A stretch of 64,000 bases of DNA, taken from UBA5078 sp033721235 (GTDB lineage Bacteria > Pseudomonadota > Gammaproteobacteria > Pseudomonadales > Pseudohongiellaceae). The position numbers and the translations under genes were made by a program. Of the stretch, positions 25,714 to 33,912 are shown in pieces. The notes under the pieces are model-generated. The model searched no databases and was not told the origin of the DNA. It saw nothing but the letters and a program-made list of their open reading frames with translations. The DNA lies in assembly GCA_033721235.1 (NCBI GenBank), contig JAWWAY010000002.1, positions 248,001 to 312,000 on the forward strand, given 5' to 3'. The number at the start of each line of letters is the position of its first letter. Position 1 is the first letter of the stretch.

Positions 25714-26190
25714 TTATGCGTCTGCGTCAGTCTCAGAGCTAGCTTCTTCAGTGTCAGCGCTTTCAGCAGACTCTTCGTCATCGCTTTCTGATTTTGCAGC
25801 TTCACGAGCGGCCGCATCTTCTTCTTGCTTACGCTTTTGCTCTGCACGCAAGCGACGCTCACGGCTTTCGCGCTCACCTTTAAGAATCAGTGACTCTTCA
25901 GTGACAGGACCGCTCATTTTCATTACAAGATTACGCAAGATAGCGTCGTTGTAACGGAAAAGGGTCGTGATTTCTTCCAGCACGTCAGCACCACACTCAA
26001 CGTTCATGAGGATGTAGTGTGCTTTGTGGATTTTGTTGATTGGGTAAGCTAGTTGACGACGTCCCCAGTCTTCAAGACGGTGAACTGCACCACCGCTATC
26101 CTTGATCATCTGCGTATAACGCTCAACCATGCCTTCAACCTGATCAGTCTGGTCAGGGTGTACTAAAAATACAATTTCATAATGTCTCAT
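25714..26190 (-). CDS. rpsF: 30S ribosomal protein bS6 with acidic C-terminal tail
   Basis: 158 residues. The first ~95 are standard S6 (MRHYEIVFLVHPDQTDQV; RLEDWGRRQLAYPINK). The remainder is a charged tail, first Arg/Glu/Lys-rich then Glu/Asp/Ser/Ala-rich, ending SSETDADA. Acidic S6 tails exist in E. coli, where glutamates are added by RimK; this one is longer. AAGGAG lies five bases before the ATG. First gene of the rpsF-rpsR-DUF2232-rplI operon. Confidence 0.97.
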   Translation of the reverse strand: MRHYEIVFLVHPDQTDQVEGMVERYTQMIKDSGGAVHRLEDWGRRQLAYPINKIHKAHYILMNVECGADVLEEITTLFRYNDAILRNLVMKMSGPVTEESLILKGERESRERRLRAEQKRKQEEDAAAREAAKSESDDEESAESADTEEASSETDADA

Positions 26191-26210
26191 AGAGACTCCT
26201 TCCGGGTTAA

Positions 26211-26257
26211 GTCTTCCGTCAAACACTTAGCGAGAGCGGCCAAATGCGCGGTAAGAC
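26211..26257 (-). promoter_or_regulatory. Putative S6:S18 autoregulatory leader of rpsF
   Basis: In the rpsF 5' UTR, GTCTT-A-CCG pairs with CGG-AAGAC, giving an eight-pair stem with one bulge just upstream of the RBS. A known S6:S18-binding motif in rpsF leaders also uses a CCG trinucleotide in a stem-bulge context. Assignment is by resemblance only. Confidence 0.4.
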
Positions 26258-26267
26258 AAGGAGTTAA

Positions 26268-26325
26268 GGGGAATTCCCCAAAAATAAAGAGCGGGCATTC
26301 TAGAGAACCAGCTGACTATTTGCAA
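26268..26325 (-). promoter_or_regulatory. Likely sigma-70 promoter of the rpsF operon
   Basis: Read on the minus strand, TTGCAA (26320-26325) and TAGAAT (26297-26302) are separated by 17 bp. A perfect 12-bp palindrome GGGGAATTCCCC (26268-26279) lies just downstream in the transcribed leader. Confidence 0.5.
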
Positions 26326-26401
26326 ACTTTTTCGCCTGCAGATGGCCAAAACAGCGCAAATTAGCGCTGTTTAGCGTCAATTTGACTACAAAATAGGAAA
26401 T

Positions 26402-27160
26402 TTAGCTGCTACGACGCTGACGCACGACCTCAAAGAGGCACACACCTGTGGCTACCGAGACATTCAAGCTACTCAGCGCTCCCGCCATGGGAATAGACAA
26501 AAGGAAATCGCAGTGCTCTCGCGTCAAACGCCTTAAACCCTTACCCTCCGAGCCCATGATGACGGCCATAGAGGGTGAAAAGTCCATTTCATACACACTC
26601 TGACTCGCTTCGCCAGCGGCGCCCGCTAACCAGATGCCCCGCTGTTTAAGAGATTGTAGTGTGCGGCTTAGATTAGTCACCTGCGCAAACGGCATGGTAT
26701 TGGCGGCGCCGCAGGCCACTTTACGCGCGGTCATATTCAATGGCGCCGAGCGATCCTTAGGCACAATCACCACGTCTACGCCTGCCGCATCGGCGGTACG
26801 CAGGCAAGCCCCTAAGTTGTGCGGATCAGTGACCTCGTCCAAGACAAGTATTAGTGCAGGCTCAGTTAAGCCATCAAGCAGAGCGTCCAGCGCCTTTTCG
26901 TCGAGTATTTGCCCGCCCATCTTGCACAGCGCCAATACCCCTTGATGCACCGCGCCTTGCTGTCCTTTGGTGCGCTTATCGAGTTCGCGCCTATCAACAA
27001 CCCTGTAGGCTACACCGGCTTCATCAGCCAGCCGTTTTACTTCATTAATGCGTTTATCTTCGCGGCCTTGCTGAATATACAGCTCCAAAACGTCTTGCGG
27101 ATGACGCAGCAAGAGCTCGCCAACCGTGTGAATGCCGTATACCCACTCTTTATTGCTCAC
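26402..27160 (-). CDS. rlmB: 23S rRNA (Gm2251) 2'-O-methyltransferase RlmB
   Basis: 252 residues of the SpoU/TrmH family: N-terminal substrate-binding domain (WVYGIHTVGELL) and SPOUT catalytic domain with LDEVTDPHNLGACLRTADA (about 120-138), VIMGSEGKGL (about 199) and SLNVSVATGVCLFE (about 232) forming the knot. It starts with GTG. It lies 21 bp downstream of rnr on the same strand; the rnr-rlmB pair is conserved in gammaproteobacteria. Confidence 0.96.
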   Translation of the reverse strand: MSNKEWVYGIHTVGELLLRHPQDVLELYIQQGREDKRINEVKRLADEAGVAYRVVDRRELDKRTKGQQGAVHQGVLALCKMGGQILDEKALDALLDGLTEPALILVLDEVTDPHNLGACLRTADAAGVDVVIVPKDRSAPLNMTARKVACGAANTMPFAQVTNLSRTLQSLKQRGIWLAGAAGEASQSVYEMDFSPSMAVIMGSEGKGLRRLTREHCDFLLSIPMAGALSSLNVSVATGVCLFEVVRQRRSS

Positions 27161-27181
27161 TGCCTAATTCTCTCGTTCAAA

Positions 27182-29749
27182 CTATTTTGATTTCTTGCTA
27201 GGGCGCCTAGCGGGCTTTGCCTTCTTGCCTGCACTCTTGTTTTTGCCGGGCGCGGTCACAATACCGGCGGCCACCTGCTCGCGCAAACTCATTTCGGCCT
27301 TAGGTTTTCGCCGCTTCCCTTTGTTCTTGCTCGGAGCCTTTTGCGCCTTGCTCTTAGCTTGGCCCGAACCGCTTGGGGCGCTCTTAGCACGGCCTTGGCC
27401 TTTTTTATTTTCGCCTGAGCCTCCCTTTACTGTTTTCGCTCTTCCTTTGCCCGACGAGCGTTTCTTGGAGTCCACACCGGGGGCTTCGTCATCACCGGCC
27501 ATCACCAAATCGATTTTGCGCTCATCCAAGTCAACTCGAGCGACTTTTACCTGAATTTCATCACCCAAATGGAACACTTTGCCACTTCGTTCACCAAGCA
27601 ATAGATGACGCACTGGGTCGAATTTATAGTAATCATTCTTCAGAGCCGTTATGTGGACCAAGCCTTCCACATAGATATCCCGCAACTCTACAAAAAGTCC
27701 AAAAGCAGTCACGCTACTGACGGTGCCAATAAACTCCTCGCCTACTCTATCTTGCACATACTCGCACTTAAGCCAGTCCAACACATCATAACTTGCAGCA
27801 TCGGCCCGTCGCTCCATCATGGAACAGCTTTCACCAAAGCTTTGAATATCACTAAGCTCATAGGGGTAGATAAGTTTTTTGGCCAAGGCTTTTACACCTT
27901 TAACCTTGCGCACATGAGCTTTTTGCCGCGCATTGCGAATTAAATAACGCAAGGCTCTGTGAACCAGTAAATCTGGGTAGCGCCTTATGGGAGAAGTAAA
28001 ATGCGTATATGCCGCAAAACCTAAACCAAAATGCCCAAGGTTTTCTGGCTGATAAACGGCCTGCAACAAGGAGCGAATGAGTACTGTTTGAATTAAATGC
28101 GCATCGGGCCTGAGTGCGATGCTTTGCAATACTCGTTGATAATCTTTTGGCGTAGGTTTGGCAGAGCGCGTAAGCACCAAACCCATTTCTTTCAAGAAAA
28201 CCTTAAGATTCTCGAGCTTATCCATGTTCGGACCATCGTGAACACGGTACAGCACTGGCAGTGTTGACTCAGCAAGAAAGTTTGCCGTGCACACATTGGC
28301 TGCCAACATACACTCTTCAATGAGTCGGTGAGCATTATTACGCACCACCGGAACGATCTCGCTAATTTTTCGAGTCTCGCCGAATACAATGCGCGTTTCG
28401 GTACTCGAGAACTCCAAAGCACCAGCCTTGCGCCTGCGTTCTGCAAGTTTGTGATAGACCGAATATAAGGAATCTAAAGCGGGGAGCAATGCTTCGTAAC
28501 GCTTCTTCAAGCGCGCTTGATTTTTCGCGCGAGTTTCAGTCTCCGGCTCCTCTAGAATATCTGCCACTTCGTTATAGGTCAGCCGCGCATGGGAATGAAT
28601 AACGCCTTCATAGAAACAGTAGTCTTTCACCCGCCCCTGTTTTGTCAGCTCCATTTCGCAGACCATGACTAAGCGGTCTACTTTAGGCTTCAAAGAGCAC
28701 AGACCATTGGATAGCGCCTCTGGCAACATGGGAATAACATGACCAGGAAAATACACCGAATTACCTCGATTCTGCGCCTCTTCATCCAGGGCCGTATTCA
28801 CTCCCACATAATGGGACACATCGGCAATAGCAACATAGAGGCGACAAGCGCCGCGAGCCTCTTGCTCGCAGTAAACGGCATCATCGAAGTCCTTGGCGTC
28901 TTCTCCATCGATCGTCACAAATGGGAGCTCGCGTAAATCGACGCGCTTAGCTGCGTCTTCTTGGGACACCTCTGTGCCGATCCCTTTCGTTTGCGAGATG
29001 ACCGCACGAGGCCATTTATGGGGAATGTCGTGACTGCGAACGGCTACTTCGATTTCCATTCCTGGCTTCATATGATCACCAAGAATTTCGACTACCGCAC
29101 CCACTGCCTTGCGACGCTGAGTGGGGAATGAAGATATTTTGGCTACAACAAATTGACCATCTTTGGCGCCGCGATTATCTTTTTCTGGAATCATTATCTC
29201 GTGGGTATTACGACGACTATCGGGTACTACGACCCCAAAGCCTTTCTCCCAGTAAAACCTACCCACTATCTGTTGGCTACGCCGCTCCAACACTTCAACT
29301 ATCATGCCTTCTTTGCGGCCACGTCTATCCACGCCCGAGACGCGAGCTAAAACAATATCGCCATCGAAAACCTTTTGCATTTCGGCAGCAGTTAACACTA
29401 GATCGCCAGAACCATCGGCAGGAATAAAGAAGCCGTAACCATCTTTGTTTCCCTGCACCCGCCCCTTAATGAGCTCCATGCGATCGACGAGACCATAGAC
29501 GCCTCGCCGATTACTAATTAATTGACCATCGCGAGACATAGCAATGAGACGCCGTCTCAAAGCCTCAGCCTGCTCAAACTCATCCATAGCCAGCTCTTCG
29601 CACAACTCGGAATAGCTAACGGGCTTACCGGACTTCTCCATATGCTGGAGAATGAATTCGCGACTGGGAATCGGATTTTCGTACTTCTGCGCCTCCCGCT
29701 TTGCGTGGGGGTCTTTGATTTGCTTTGGGCCTTTCGTCTTCTTAGCCAT
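27182..29749 (-). CDS. rnr: Ribonuclease R
   Basis: 855 residues with the RNase II/R order: N-terminal HTH and cold-shock domains, the RNB catalytic domain (DGEDAKDFDDAVYC, about 284-297, holds the metal-binding aspartates), an S1 domain near 650-730 and a long Lys/Ser/Gly/Pro-rich basic tail. RNase R is a processive 3'-5' exonuclease that degrades structured RNA and works in trans-translation and rRNA turnover. First gene of the rnr-rlmB operon. Confidence 0.97.
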   Translation of the reverse strand: MAKKTKGPKQIKDPHAKREAQKYENPIPSREFILQHMEKSGKPVSYSELCEELAMDEFEQAEALRRRLIAMSRDGQLISNRRGVYGLVDRMELIKGRVQGNKDGYGFFIPADGSGDLVLTAAEMQKVFDGDIVLARVSGVDRRGRKEGMIVEVLERRSQQIVGRFYWEKGFGVVVPDSRRNTHEIMIPEKDNRGAKDGQFVVAKISSFPTQRRKAVGAVVEILGDHMKPGMEIEVAVRSHDIPHKWPRAVISQTKGIGTEVSQEDAAKRVDLRELPFVTIDGEDAKDFDDAVYCEQEARGACRLYVAIADVSHYVGVNTALDEEAQNRGNSVYFPGHVIPMLPEALSNGLCSLKPKVDRLVMVCEMELTKQGRVKDYCFYEGVIHSHARLTYNEVADILEEPETETRAKNQARLKKRYEALLPALDSLYSVYHKLAERRRKAGALEFSSTETRIVFGETRKISEIVPVVRNNAHRLIEECMLAANVCTANFLAESTLPVLYRVHDGPNMDKLENLKVFLKEMGLVLTRSAKPTPKDYQRVLQSIALRPDAHLIQTVLIRSLLQAVYQPENLGHFGLGFAAYTHFTSPIRRYPDLLVHRALRYLIRNARQKAHVRKVKGVKALAKKLIYPYELSDIQSFGESCSMMERRADAASYDVLDWLKCEYVQDRVGEEFIGTVSSVTAFGLFVELRDIYVEGLVHITALKNDYYKFDPVRHLLLGERSGKVFHLGDEIQVKVARVDLDERKIDLVMAGDDEAPGVDSKKRSSGKGRAKTVKGGSGENKKGQGRAKSAPSGSGQAKSKAQKAPSKNKGKRRKPKAEMSLREQVAAGIVTAPGKNKSAGKKAKPARRPSKKSK

Positions 29750-29865
29750 ATATCATCACTTTAGAGTTTAGGCCTTCAGTATACACGCCTAAACGCCCTA
29801 TTACTTAGACATTTACGTGACGATTCCCCCTACAAGCGCACTGAAAGGCGACTGAGAGTGCAGTT

Positions 29866-30138
29866 TCACTGCTCGGCGACTTTTTCCTCGGAGGATATCC
29901 GCTCATCTTCGTGTTGTTCGAAGAGATTTATTAAGCGATCCGAACGCCGACCGATGTGCATAAGACGATCGAAATACCCCTCACCCTGCTTCGACCCAAG
30001 AATGAAATCCAGTATGAAGCAGCCGATACTGAGTGGACTCATAATAAAATCTCGAGCCGCATCAGCCAGCAATTTAAACTGAAAAAAGATCACTCGCCTG
30101 AGAGTTAGCCGTCTACCACTTACTTTTCGCTTTAGCAC
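29866..30138 (-). CDS. Small conserved protein with one membrane-like segment
   Basis: 90 residues starting with GTG; AAGGGGG lies six bases upstream, which supports translation. A basic N-terminus is followed by a hydrophobic stretch (MSPLSIGCFILDFILG, about 33-48) and a charged amphipathic C-terminus (RLMHIGRRSDRLINLFEQ). I recall similar ~90-residue uncharacterised proteins in Pseudomonas-like genomes, with SPLS and GRRS motifs. Probably inner-membrane associated; function unknown. It is oriented towards rnr but lies upstream of it, 116 bp away. Confidence 0.6.
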   Translation of the reverse strand: MLKRKVSGRRLTLRRVIFFQFKLLADAARDFIMSPLSIGCFILDFILGSKQGEGYFDRLMHIGRRSDRLINLFEQHEDERISSEEKVAEQ

Positions 30139-30310
30139 CTTACACCCCCTTATTTTTATTACCTTCCTTCCTCACATTTAGCGCCAAGGATATAGCATAT
30201 GCTTACCCACTTGTCGCTCCTTGAAAGCCCTATAAACCACTCCGCGCGGCGAATGGCTATCAGCCCGGCATGCCTCATCTAGCGGGTATCAAAAATCACT
30301 ATTAGTCGAA

Positions 30311-30339
30311 TTGACAGCGGGGTCACGGAGGATTAAAGT
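30311..30339 (+). promoter_or_regulatory. Promoter of tRNA-Leu
   Basis: A perfect -35 TTGACA (30311-30316), a 17-bp spacer and TAAAGT (30334-30339) are followed by a GC-rich GCGCGC discriminator, the pattern expected of a stable RNA promoter under stringent control. The tRNA begins about 17 bp after the predicted start. Confidence 0.7.
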
Positions 30340-30362
30340 GCGCGCTTCAAACATCCCCTTTT

Positions 30363-30449
30363 GCCTAGGTGGTGGAATTGGTAGACACGCCAGCTTCAGG
30401 TGCTGGTGCTCGCAAGGGCGTGGAGGTTCAAGTCCTCTTCTAGGCACCA
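30363..30449 (+). tRNA. tRNA-Leu (anticodon CAG)
   Basis: 87 nt with the long variable arm of class II tRNAs. The acceptor stem GCCTAGG pairs with TCTAGGC (one G-U), the T-arm holds GGTTCAAGTCC and the 3' CCA is encoded. The anticodon loop TTCAGGT gives CAG, reading codon CUG. The 3' end is the island's attachment site. Confidence 0.97.
30427..30449 (+). repeat. attL: tRNA-Leu 3' end
   Basis: The 23 bases from the T-loop to CCA match the copy at 43100-43121 with one substitution and one deleted base. Integrases of this family commonly use the 3' end of tRNA genes. Confidence 0.75.
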
Positions 30450-30463
30450 ATACTACATTCCAG

Positions 30464-30610
30464 AACATCCAAAACCATCCGCATCTCCACGAAACTCGCT
30501 ATATTGCCTATAATTTAGCACCCAAATCGTTCATTAACATTTTGCAACATCCAATAATGAATGTAACATCCATTGTAACAACGACCTGATAGACGGGATG
30601 CGATGTTACA
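30464..30610 (+). repeat. Repeated AACATCC boxes and TGTAACATC inverted repeat before int
   Basis: AACATCC occurs at 30464-30470, 30546-30552 and 30565-30571. TGTAACATC (30562-30570) has an exact inverted copy GATGTTACA (30602-30610) ending at the integrase start codon. These are good candidates for integrase arm-type sites or an autoregulatory operator. Confidence 0.5.
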
Positions 30611-31852
30611 ATGGCCAACACAACGAAACCCTTAACAAATACCGAAATCCGACTGGCCAAACCCAGAGAAAAGGAGTTTAGCCTTGCTGACGGAAAAGGG
30701 TTATACCTTCGCGTCAAACCTACCGGATCCAAGCTGTGGATTTTCAACTACACTCACCCGTATACAAAAAAGCGGGCCAACTTGGGTCTAGGCACCTACC
30801 CTGAACTATCTCTTGCAGACGCTCGCCAGAAAGCATTGTCATTCAAATCAACGCTCGCCAAAGGCGCTGACCCCAAAGAGGCCAGAGACGAGCAAAGAAG
30901 AAAGCTCTCCGAGGCGCATCAAAACACTTTCGAGCAAATTAGCAGGAAATGGCTAGCACTGAAAAAAGAAACTGTCTCTAAGACCTACCACGACAAGATC
31001 GAAAACCGATTAGAACTTTATGCCTTTCCGACTTTAGGAAAAATACCTATACACAAGCTAACCGCTGTTTCCACTATTGAGACTATTAAGCCACTTGCTG
31101 CGCGAGGCAAACTGGAGACAGTTAAAAGACTTTGCAGATGGATAAACGAGATCATGGTTTATTCAGTTAATACCGGCCTGCTTCATTCCAACCCGTTATC
31201 TGGCATAGGCAAAGCATTCAGTGCCCCGAAGGTGGTAAATCTGCCCACCTTAGAACCGGAGCGACTACCGGATCTAATGATCGCCATCAATCAATCTCGT
31301 ACGAAGATAGTGACGCGGTGCTTAATAGAATGGCAGCTCCATACAATGGTAAGACCTAGCGAGGCCGCTGGTGCTCGGTGGGAGGAAATTGACTTCAAGA
31401 ACGCACTTTGGACTATCCCCGCCGAAAGAATGAAAAAGAAGCGCTCACACATCGTTCCGCTCTCCAACCAGGCCTTAGCTATTCTCGAAGTATTAAAGCC
31501 TATTAGCGCTCATAGGGAATGGCTATTCCCCTCGGATCACAACCCGAGAAAGTCGGCGAACTCTCAGTCTGCAAATCGCGCCATTAAAAAAATGGGTTTC
31601 CAAGGACAACTTGTCTCGCATGGCCTTCGCGCTCTTGCAAGCACAACACTAAATGAACAAGGCTTTGAACCCGACGTGATCGAGGCAGCACTGGCCCACG
31701 TCGATAAGAACTCTGTAAGAGCCGCCTACAACAGAGCCAAGTATTTAGAGAAGCGCCGCGACATGATGAACTGGTGGTCGGATCACATTGAAAAAGCAGC
31801 CACAGGCAACCTTAGCGTTTTCGCTAGACCGCGCTTTGTAGCAGCGAAGTAA
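30611..31852 (+). CDS. int: Tyrosine recombinase, P4-type integrase
   Basis: 413 residues. The N-terminal DUF4102 arm-binding domain (LTNTEIRLAKPREKEF; LADGKGLYLRVKPTG) is followed by a SAM-like core-binding domain and the catalytic domain. Catalytic residues visible: Arg in TMVRPSEAAGARW (about 246), H-x-x-R in SHGLRALASTTLN (about 338), His in LAHVDKNSVRAAYNRA and the nucleophile Tyr in AAYNRA (about 372). It should integrate and excise the island at the tRNA-Leu 3' end. No clear RBS precedes the ATG, and an inverted repeat abuts it, which suggests tight control. Confidence 0.95.
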   Translation: MANTTKPLTNTEIRLAKPREKEFSLADGKGLYLRVKPTGSKLWIFNYTHPYTKKRANLGLGTYPELSLADARQKALSFKSTLAKGADPKEARDEQRRKLSEAHQNTFEQISRKWLALKKETVSKTYHDKIENRLELYAFPTLGKIPIHKLTAVSTIETIKPLAARGKLETVKRLCRWINEIMVYSVNTGLLHSNPLSGIGKAFSAPKVVNLPTLEPERLPDLMIAINQSRTKIVTRCLIEWQLHTMVRPSEAAGARWEEIDFKNALWTIPAERMKKKRSHIVPLSNQALAILEVLKPISAHREWLFPSDHNPRKSANSQSANRAIKKMGFQGQLVSHGLRALASTTLNEQGFEPDVIEAALAHVDKNSVRAAYNRAKYLEKRRDMMNWWSDHIEKAATGNLSVFARPRFVAAK

Positions 31853-31882
31853 ATTCAATAAGAGAAGCGACGGAGCGCAAAA

Positions 31883-32554
31883 ATGAAAGCAATGTGGCTA
31901 GAACAAAAAACACTGACTCAAGACCAAAAAAATCACATAACGCACTACATTCTGCCAAAGCTAGACTCGAAGGCCCACGACTCGCTATTTGCGTGTATCG
32001 AGTCCGCTTGGACTAAAGCCCCCGCATACAAGAGCCCAAACCCCCTTACTCCGTCAGAGTTAGAAAAAGAACTGCGTAAAACTTCTAAGGCACTTGAAAG
32101 AGCAATCAGCTCAATCAATTACCTAGATAGGTTTAGTGAGGGCAGATTGGTCGATCAGCATTTCACCATTAATACGGGCCTGTATATTCGCCCTCTCCTA
32201 ACTAACGCGAACCCATTGGACTCCTCAACAAAGACAGTATTAGAGCAAATTAAGAAGAGTTGTGATGATCGCGCCCAAGAAGTGCTGGAGGCTCGTCAAG
32301 CCACTCGCCAGGAAACCAGAGGAAAGCACCACAACATAGAAAACTGGACAGTAATCAGCGACCTTGCCATTTACTTCACTCAACATATTCCTAACTCAAA
32401 ACCAAGTTACGCAGACAACTCCCCATTTCTTAACTTAATAAATTACTTGTTTTCCGAAGTCATGCTGCTTGAAGTAAAGGACGCAAAGAGACAAGTAAGA
32501 AACTGTCTAAGTATGATGAAAACTCTAGAGCATCCGACCAATAGTCAAAAATAA
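31883..32554 (+). CDS. Uncharacterised island protein
   Basis: 223 residues, no family recognised. It is alpha-helical and charged, with no signal peptide or membrane segment. A notable stretch is KHHNIENWTVISDLAIYFTQ (about 150-169). It starts 30 bp after int, with CGGAG seven bases before its ATG, so it probably shares a transcript with the integrase. Genes in this place often act in element maintenance, but no function can be read from the sequence. Confidence 0.6.
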   Translation: MKAMWLEQKTLTQDQKNHITHYILPKLDSKAHDSLFACIESAWTKAPAYKSPNPLTPSELEKELRKTSKALERAISSINYLDRFSEGRLVDQHFTINTGLYIRPLLTNANPLDSSTKTVLEQIKKSCDDRAQEVLEARQATRQETRGKHHNIENWTVISDLAIYFTQHIPNSKPSYADNSPFLNLINYLFSEVMLLEVKDAKRQVRNCLSMMKTLEHPTNSQK

Positions 32555-32643
32555 CTTTTTAACGTCCCTGTTCCGTTTTTTACACCTCTACGATTATCAA
32601 TGCCGAGTTGATTCCACCAAAGGAATCCAAGGAGGCATATTTA

Positions 32644-32913
32644 ATGACAACAATTCGATACATGAGACGCCCTGAAGTACTTCAGAAAATCGGCGTTAGC
32701 AATTCAACCCTTCACTCTCAGATTTTAAAAGGGCTCTTTGTCCCACCGATTAGCTTAGGCGCTCGATCAGTCGGGTGGCTAGAACATGAGGTGAACGCGG
32801 TGCTTATAATGCGCGCACAAGGCAAATCCGAAGGCGAGATTAAAATTCTTGTACGGCGCATGGTGAAAGAGCGAAAGCAGGCACAAATAAAGGAGGGCGC
32901 AAGCAATGCCTAA
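32644..32913 (+). CDS. AlpA-like excisionase/regulator
   Basis: 89 residues. A MerR-like winged-helix DNA-binding domain is visible: YMRRPEVLQKIGVSNSTLHS (helix-turn-helix, about 6-25), then PPISLGARSVGWLEHEVNAV with the AlpA signature GWxxxEV. AlpA proteins regulate integrase and act as excision factors on P4-like islands. AAGGAGG sits eight bases before the ATG; an in-frame ATG at 32608 lies upstream of it and is rejected. Its last bases overlap a 26-codon ORF. Confidence 0.82.
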   Translation: MTTIRYMRRPEVLQKIGVSNSTLHSQILKGLFVPPISLGARSVGWLEHEVNAVLIMRAQGKSEGEIKILVRRMVKERKQAQIKEGASNA

Positions 32914-32986
32914 AAACTCCTTTGAACTGGGATCTGCGGGAACCCAGCTTTCTAACAATGGCACTGGCCAATATCACCCTTTCTAA
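32906..32986 (+). CDS. 26-codon ORF overlapping alpA end
   Basis: A 26-codon frame beginning MPKNSFELGSAG and ending GQYHPF. It has AGGAGG at 32891-32896, nine bases before its ATG, and overlaps the AlpA gene by eight bases, as translationally coupled genes do. It is too short for family assignment. It may be a real micropeptide or a coupling leader for the winged-helix gene 11 bp downstream. Confidence 0.4.
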   Translation: MPKNSFELGSAGTQLSNNGTGQYHPF

Positions 32987-32997
32987 GACAGATCAGC

Positions 32998-33378
32998 ATG
33001 GCCAAAAGCAAGCGAAAGCAGCCATTTGACAGCAGGGGAGGCGTCTTAGTGATGAGAGCGGACATTGTAAGATCCGCTAATTGGCAATCGCTCTCCCCCG
33101 CATCGGTCAAGCTGATGTCACTAATGCATGTTCACTGGCGCCCCGCAAAGCCAGTGGACTACGGAGTGCGTGAGGCAATGGACAAGATCGGCTGCGCCAA
33201 ACTTACTGCCAGAAAAGCCTTTCAGGAGTTACAAGACAAAGGGTTTATCGTCATGGTCGACGAATCACTGTTTAGCAGCCGAAGCCAAAGCAGAACTCGT
33301 ACTTGGCGCCTAACATGGCTGCCATTTAAGGATCTCGCGCCAACGAATGACTGGGAGAAATTAATGCTACCGGATTAA
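32998..33378 (+). CDS. Winged-helix protein (replication-initiator-like domain)
   Basis: 126 residues. The core (SLSPASVKLMSLMHVHW; IGCAKLTARKAFQELQDKGF; RTWRLTWLP) reads as a winged-helix domain like those at the N-terminus of plasmid replication proteins and in many island genes: helices followed by a beta-hairpin wing. No primase or helicase domain follows. It might be a regulator or the remnant of a replication module. It forms a tight group with alpA and the micro-ORF. Confidence 0.6.
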   Translation: MAKSKRKQPFDSRGGVLVMRADIVRSANWQSLSPASVKLMSLMHVHWRPAKPVDYGVREAMDKIGCAKLTARKAFQELQDKGFIVMVDESLFSSRSQSRTRTWRLTWLPFKDLAPTNDWEKLMLPD

Positions 33379-33912
33379 AACAGTACCCTGTATAGCACTC
33401 AGAGGGCCAATCTTTGACCCTCTGAGTCATTCCCTTCAGGCTACAGGGTCAAATTAGTACCCACACATGCGTGTATCTTCTAAGGGTTTAAATTTGACCC
33501 ACACCTACAGTAGCCACCGACAGCCTGAAAATCAGGATAGATTGCTGGGTCCTTCCGAAGCCATTTCATTGTGAGTGGTCGGCGAGCGCGCTGCACTTTT
33601 AGGTACAAAAAGGTTTTCCGGTGGCCCGATGTTGACTCAATTTCAAGTTTGGTCGAGCTGGCTGCAAGCCAAGCAACTCCAGCCTAGTAGAGAAAGGCAG
33701 AGCCTATTTATAACGCATAGAAATATCGGGTGGAACAATGCCGTGCTTGGGGAGCTTAGCGCCTACCTTGCATTAAGACAAAATCTTCATAGGAGACAAG
33801 CGAAGGCCGTCTTAGCCTCCTAAATTCGGCGGGAATTCATCGTACAAAGACGTTCAATGTAGTATAACTACGCAAGACCAAAAACCAGCCAACATGTAGT
33901 TAAGGATAGGCA
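33379..33912. other. 534-bp non-coding stretch before hsdM
   Basis: Holds a perfect 10-bp hairpin ACTCAGAGGG/CCCTCTGAGT at 33397-33427, three TTTGACCC-type boxes (33413-33420 and an inverted pair GGGTCAAATT 33446-33455 / AATTTGACCC 33491-33500), and the dyad GTAGTATAACTAC (33859-33871) 41 bp upstream of hsdM. An 82-codon ORF at 33575-33823 has no recognisable features and may be a gene remnant. No confident gene. Confidence 0.5.
33859..33871 (+). promoter_or_regulatory. Dyad GTAGTATAACTAC over a possible -10 of hsdM
   Basis: GTAGT and ACTAC are perfect inverted arms around ATA; TATAAC within the dyad is a fair -10 hexamer. Its place 41-53 bp before the hsdM ATG suits an operator-controlled promoter of the restriction-modification operon. 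The -35 is weak. Confidence 0.4.

Noticed and set aside
29128..29427. Plus-strand ORFs within rnr
   Set aside because: Shadows of the RNase R frame.
33575..33823. 82-codon ORF before hsdM
   Set aside because: No RBS, no recognised domain, and no coupling to neighbours; recorded only as part of the intergenic region.
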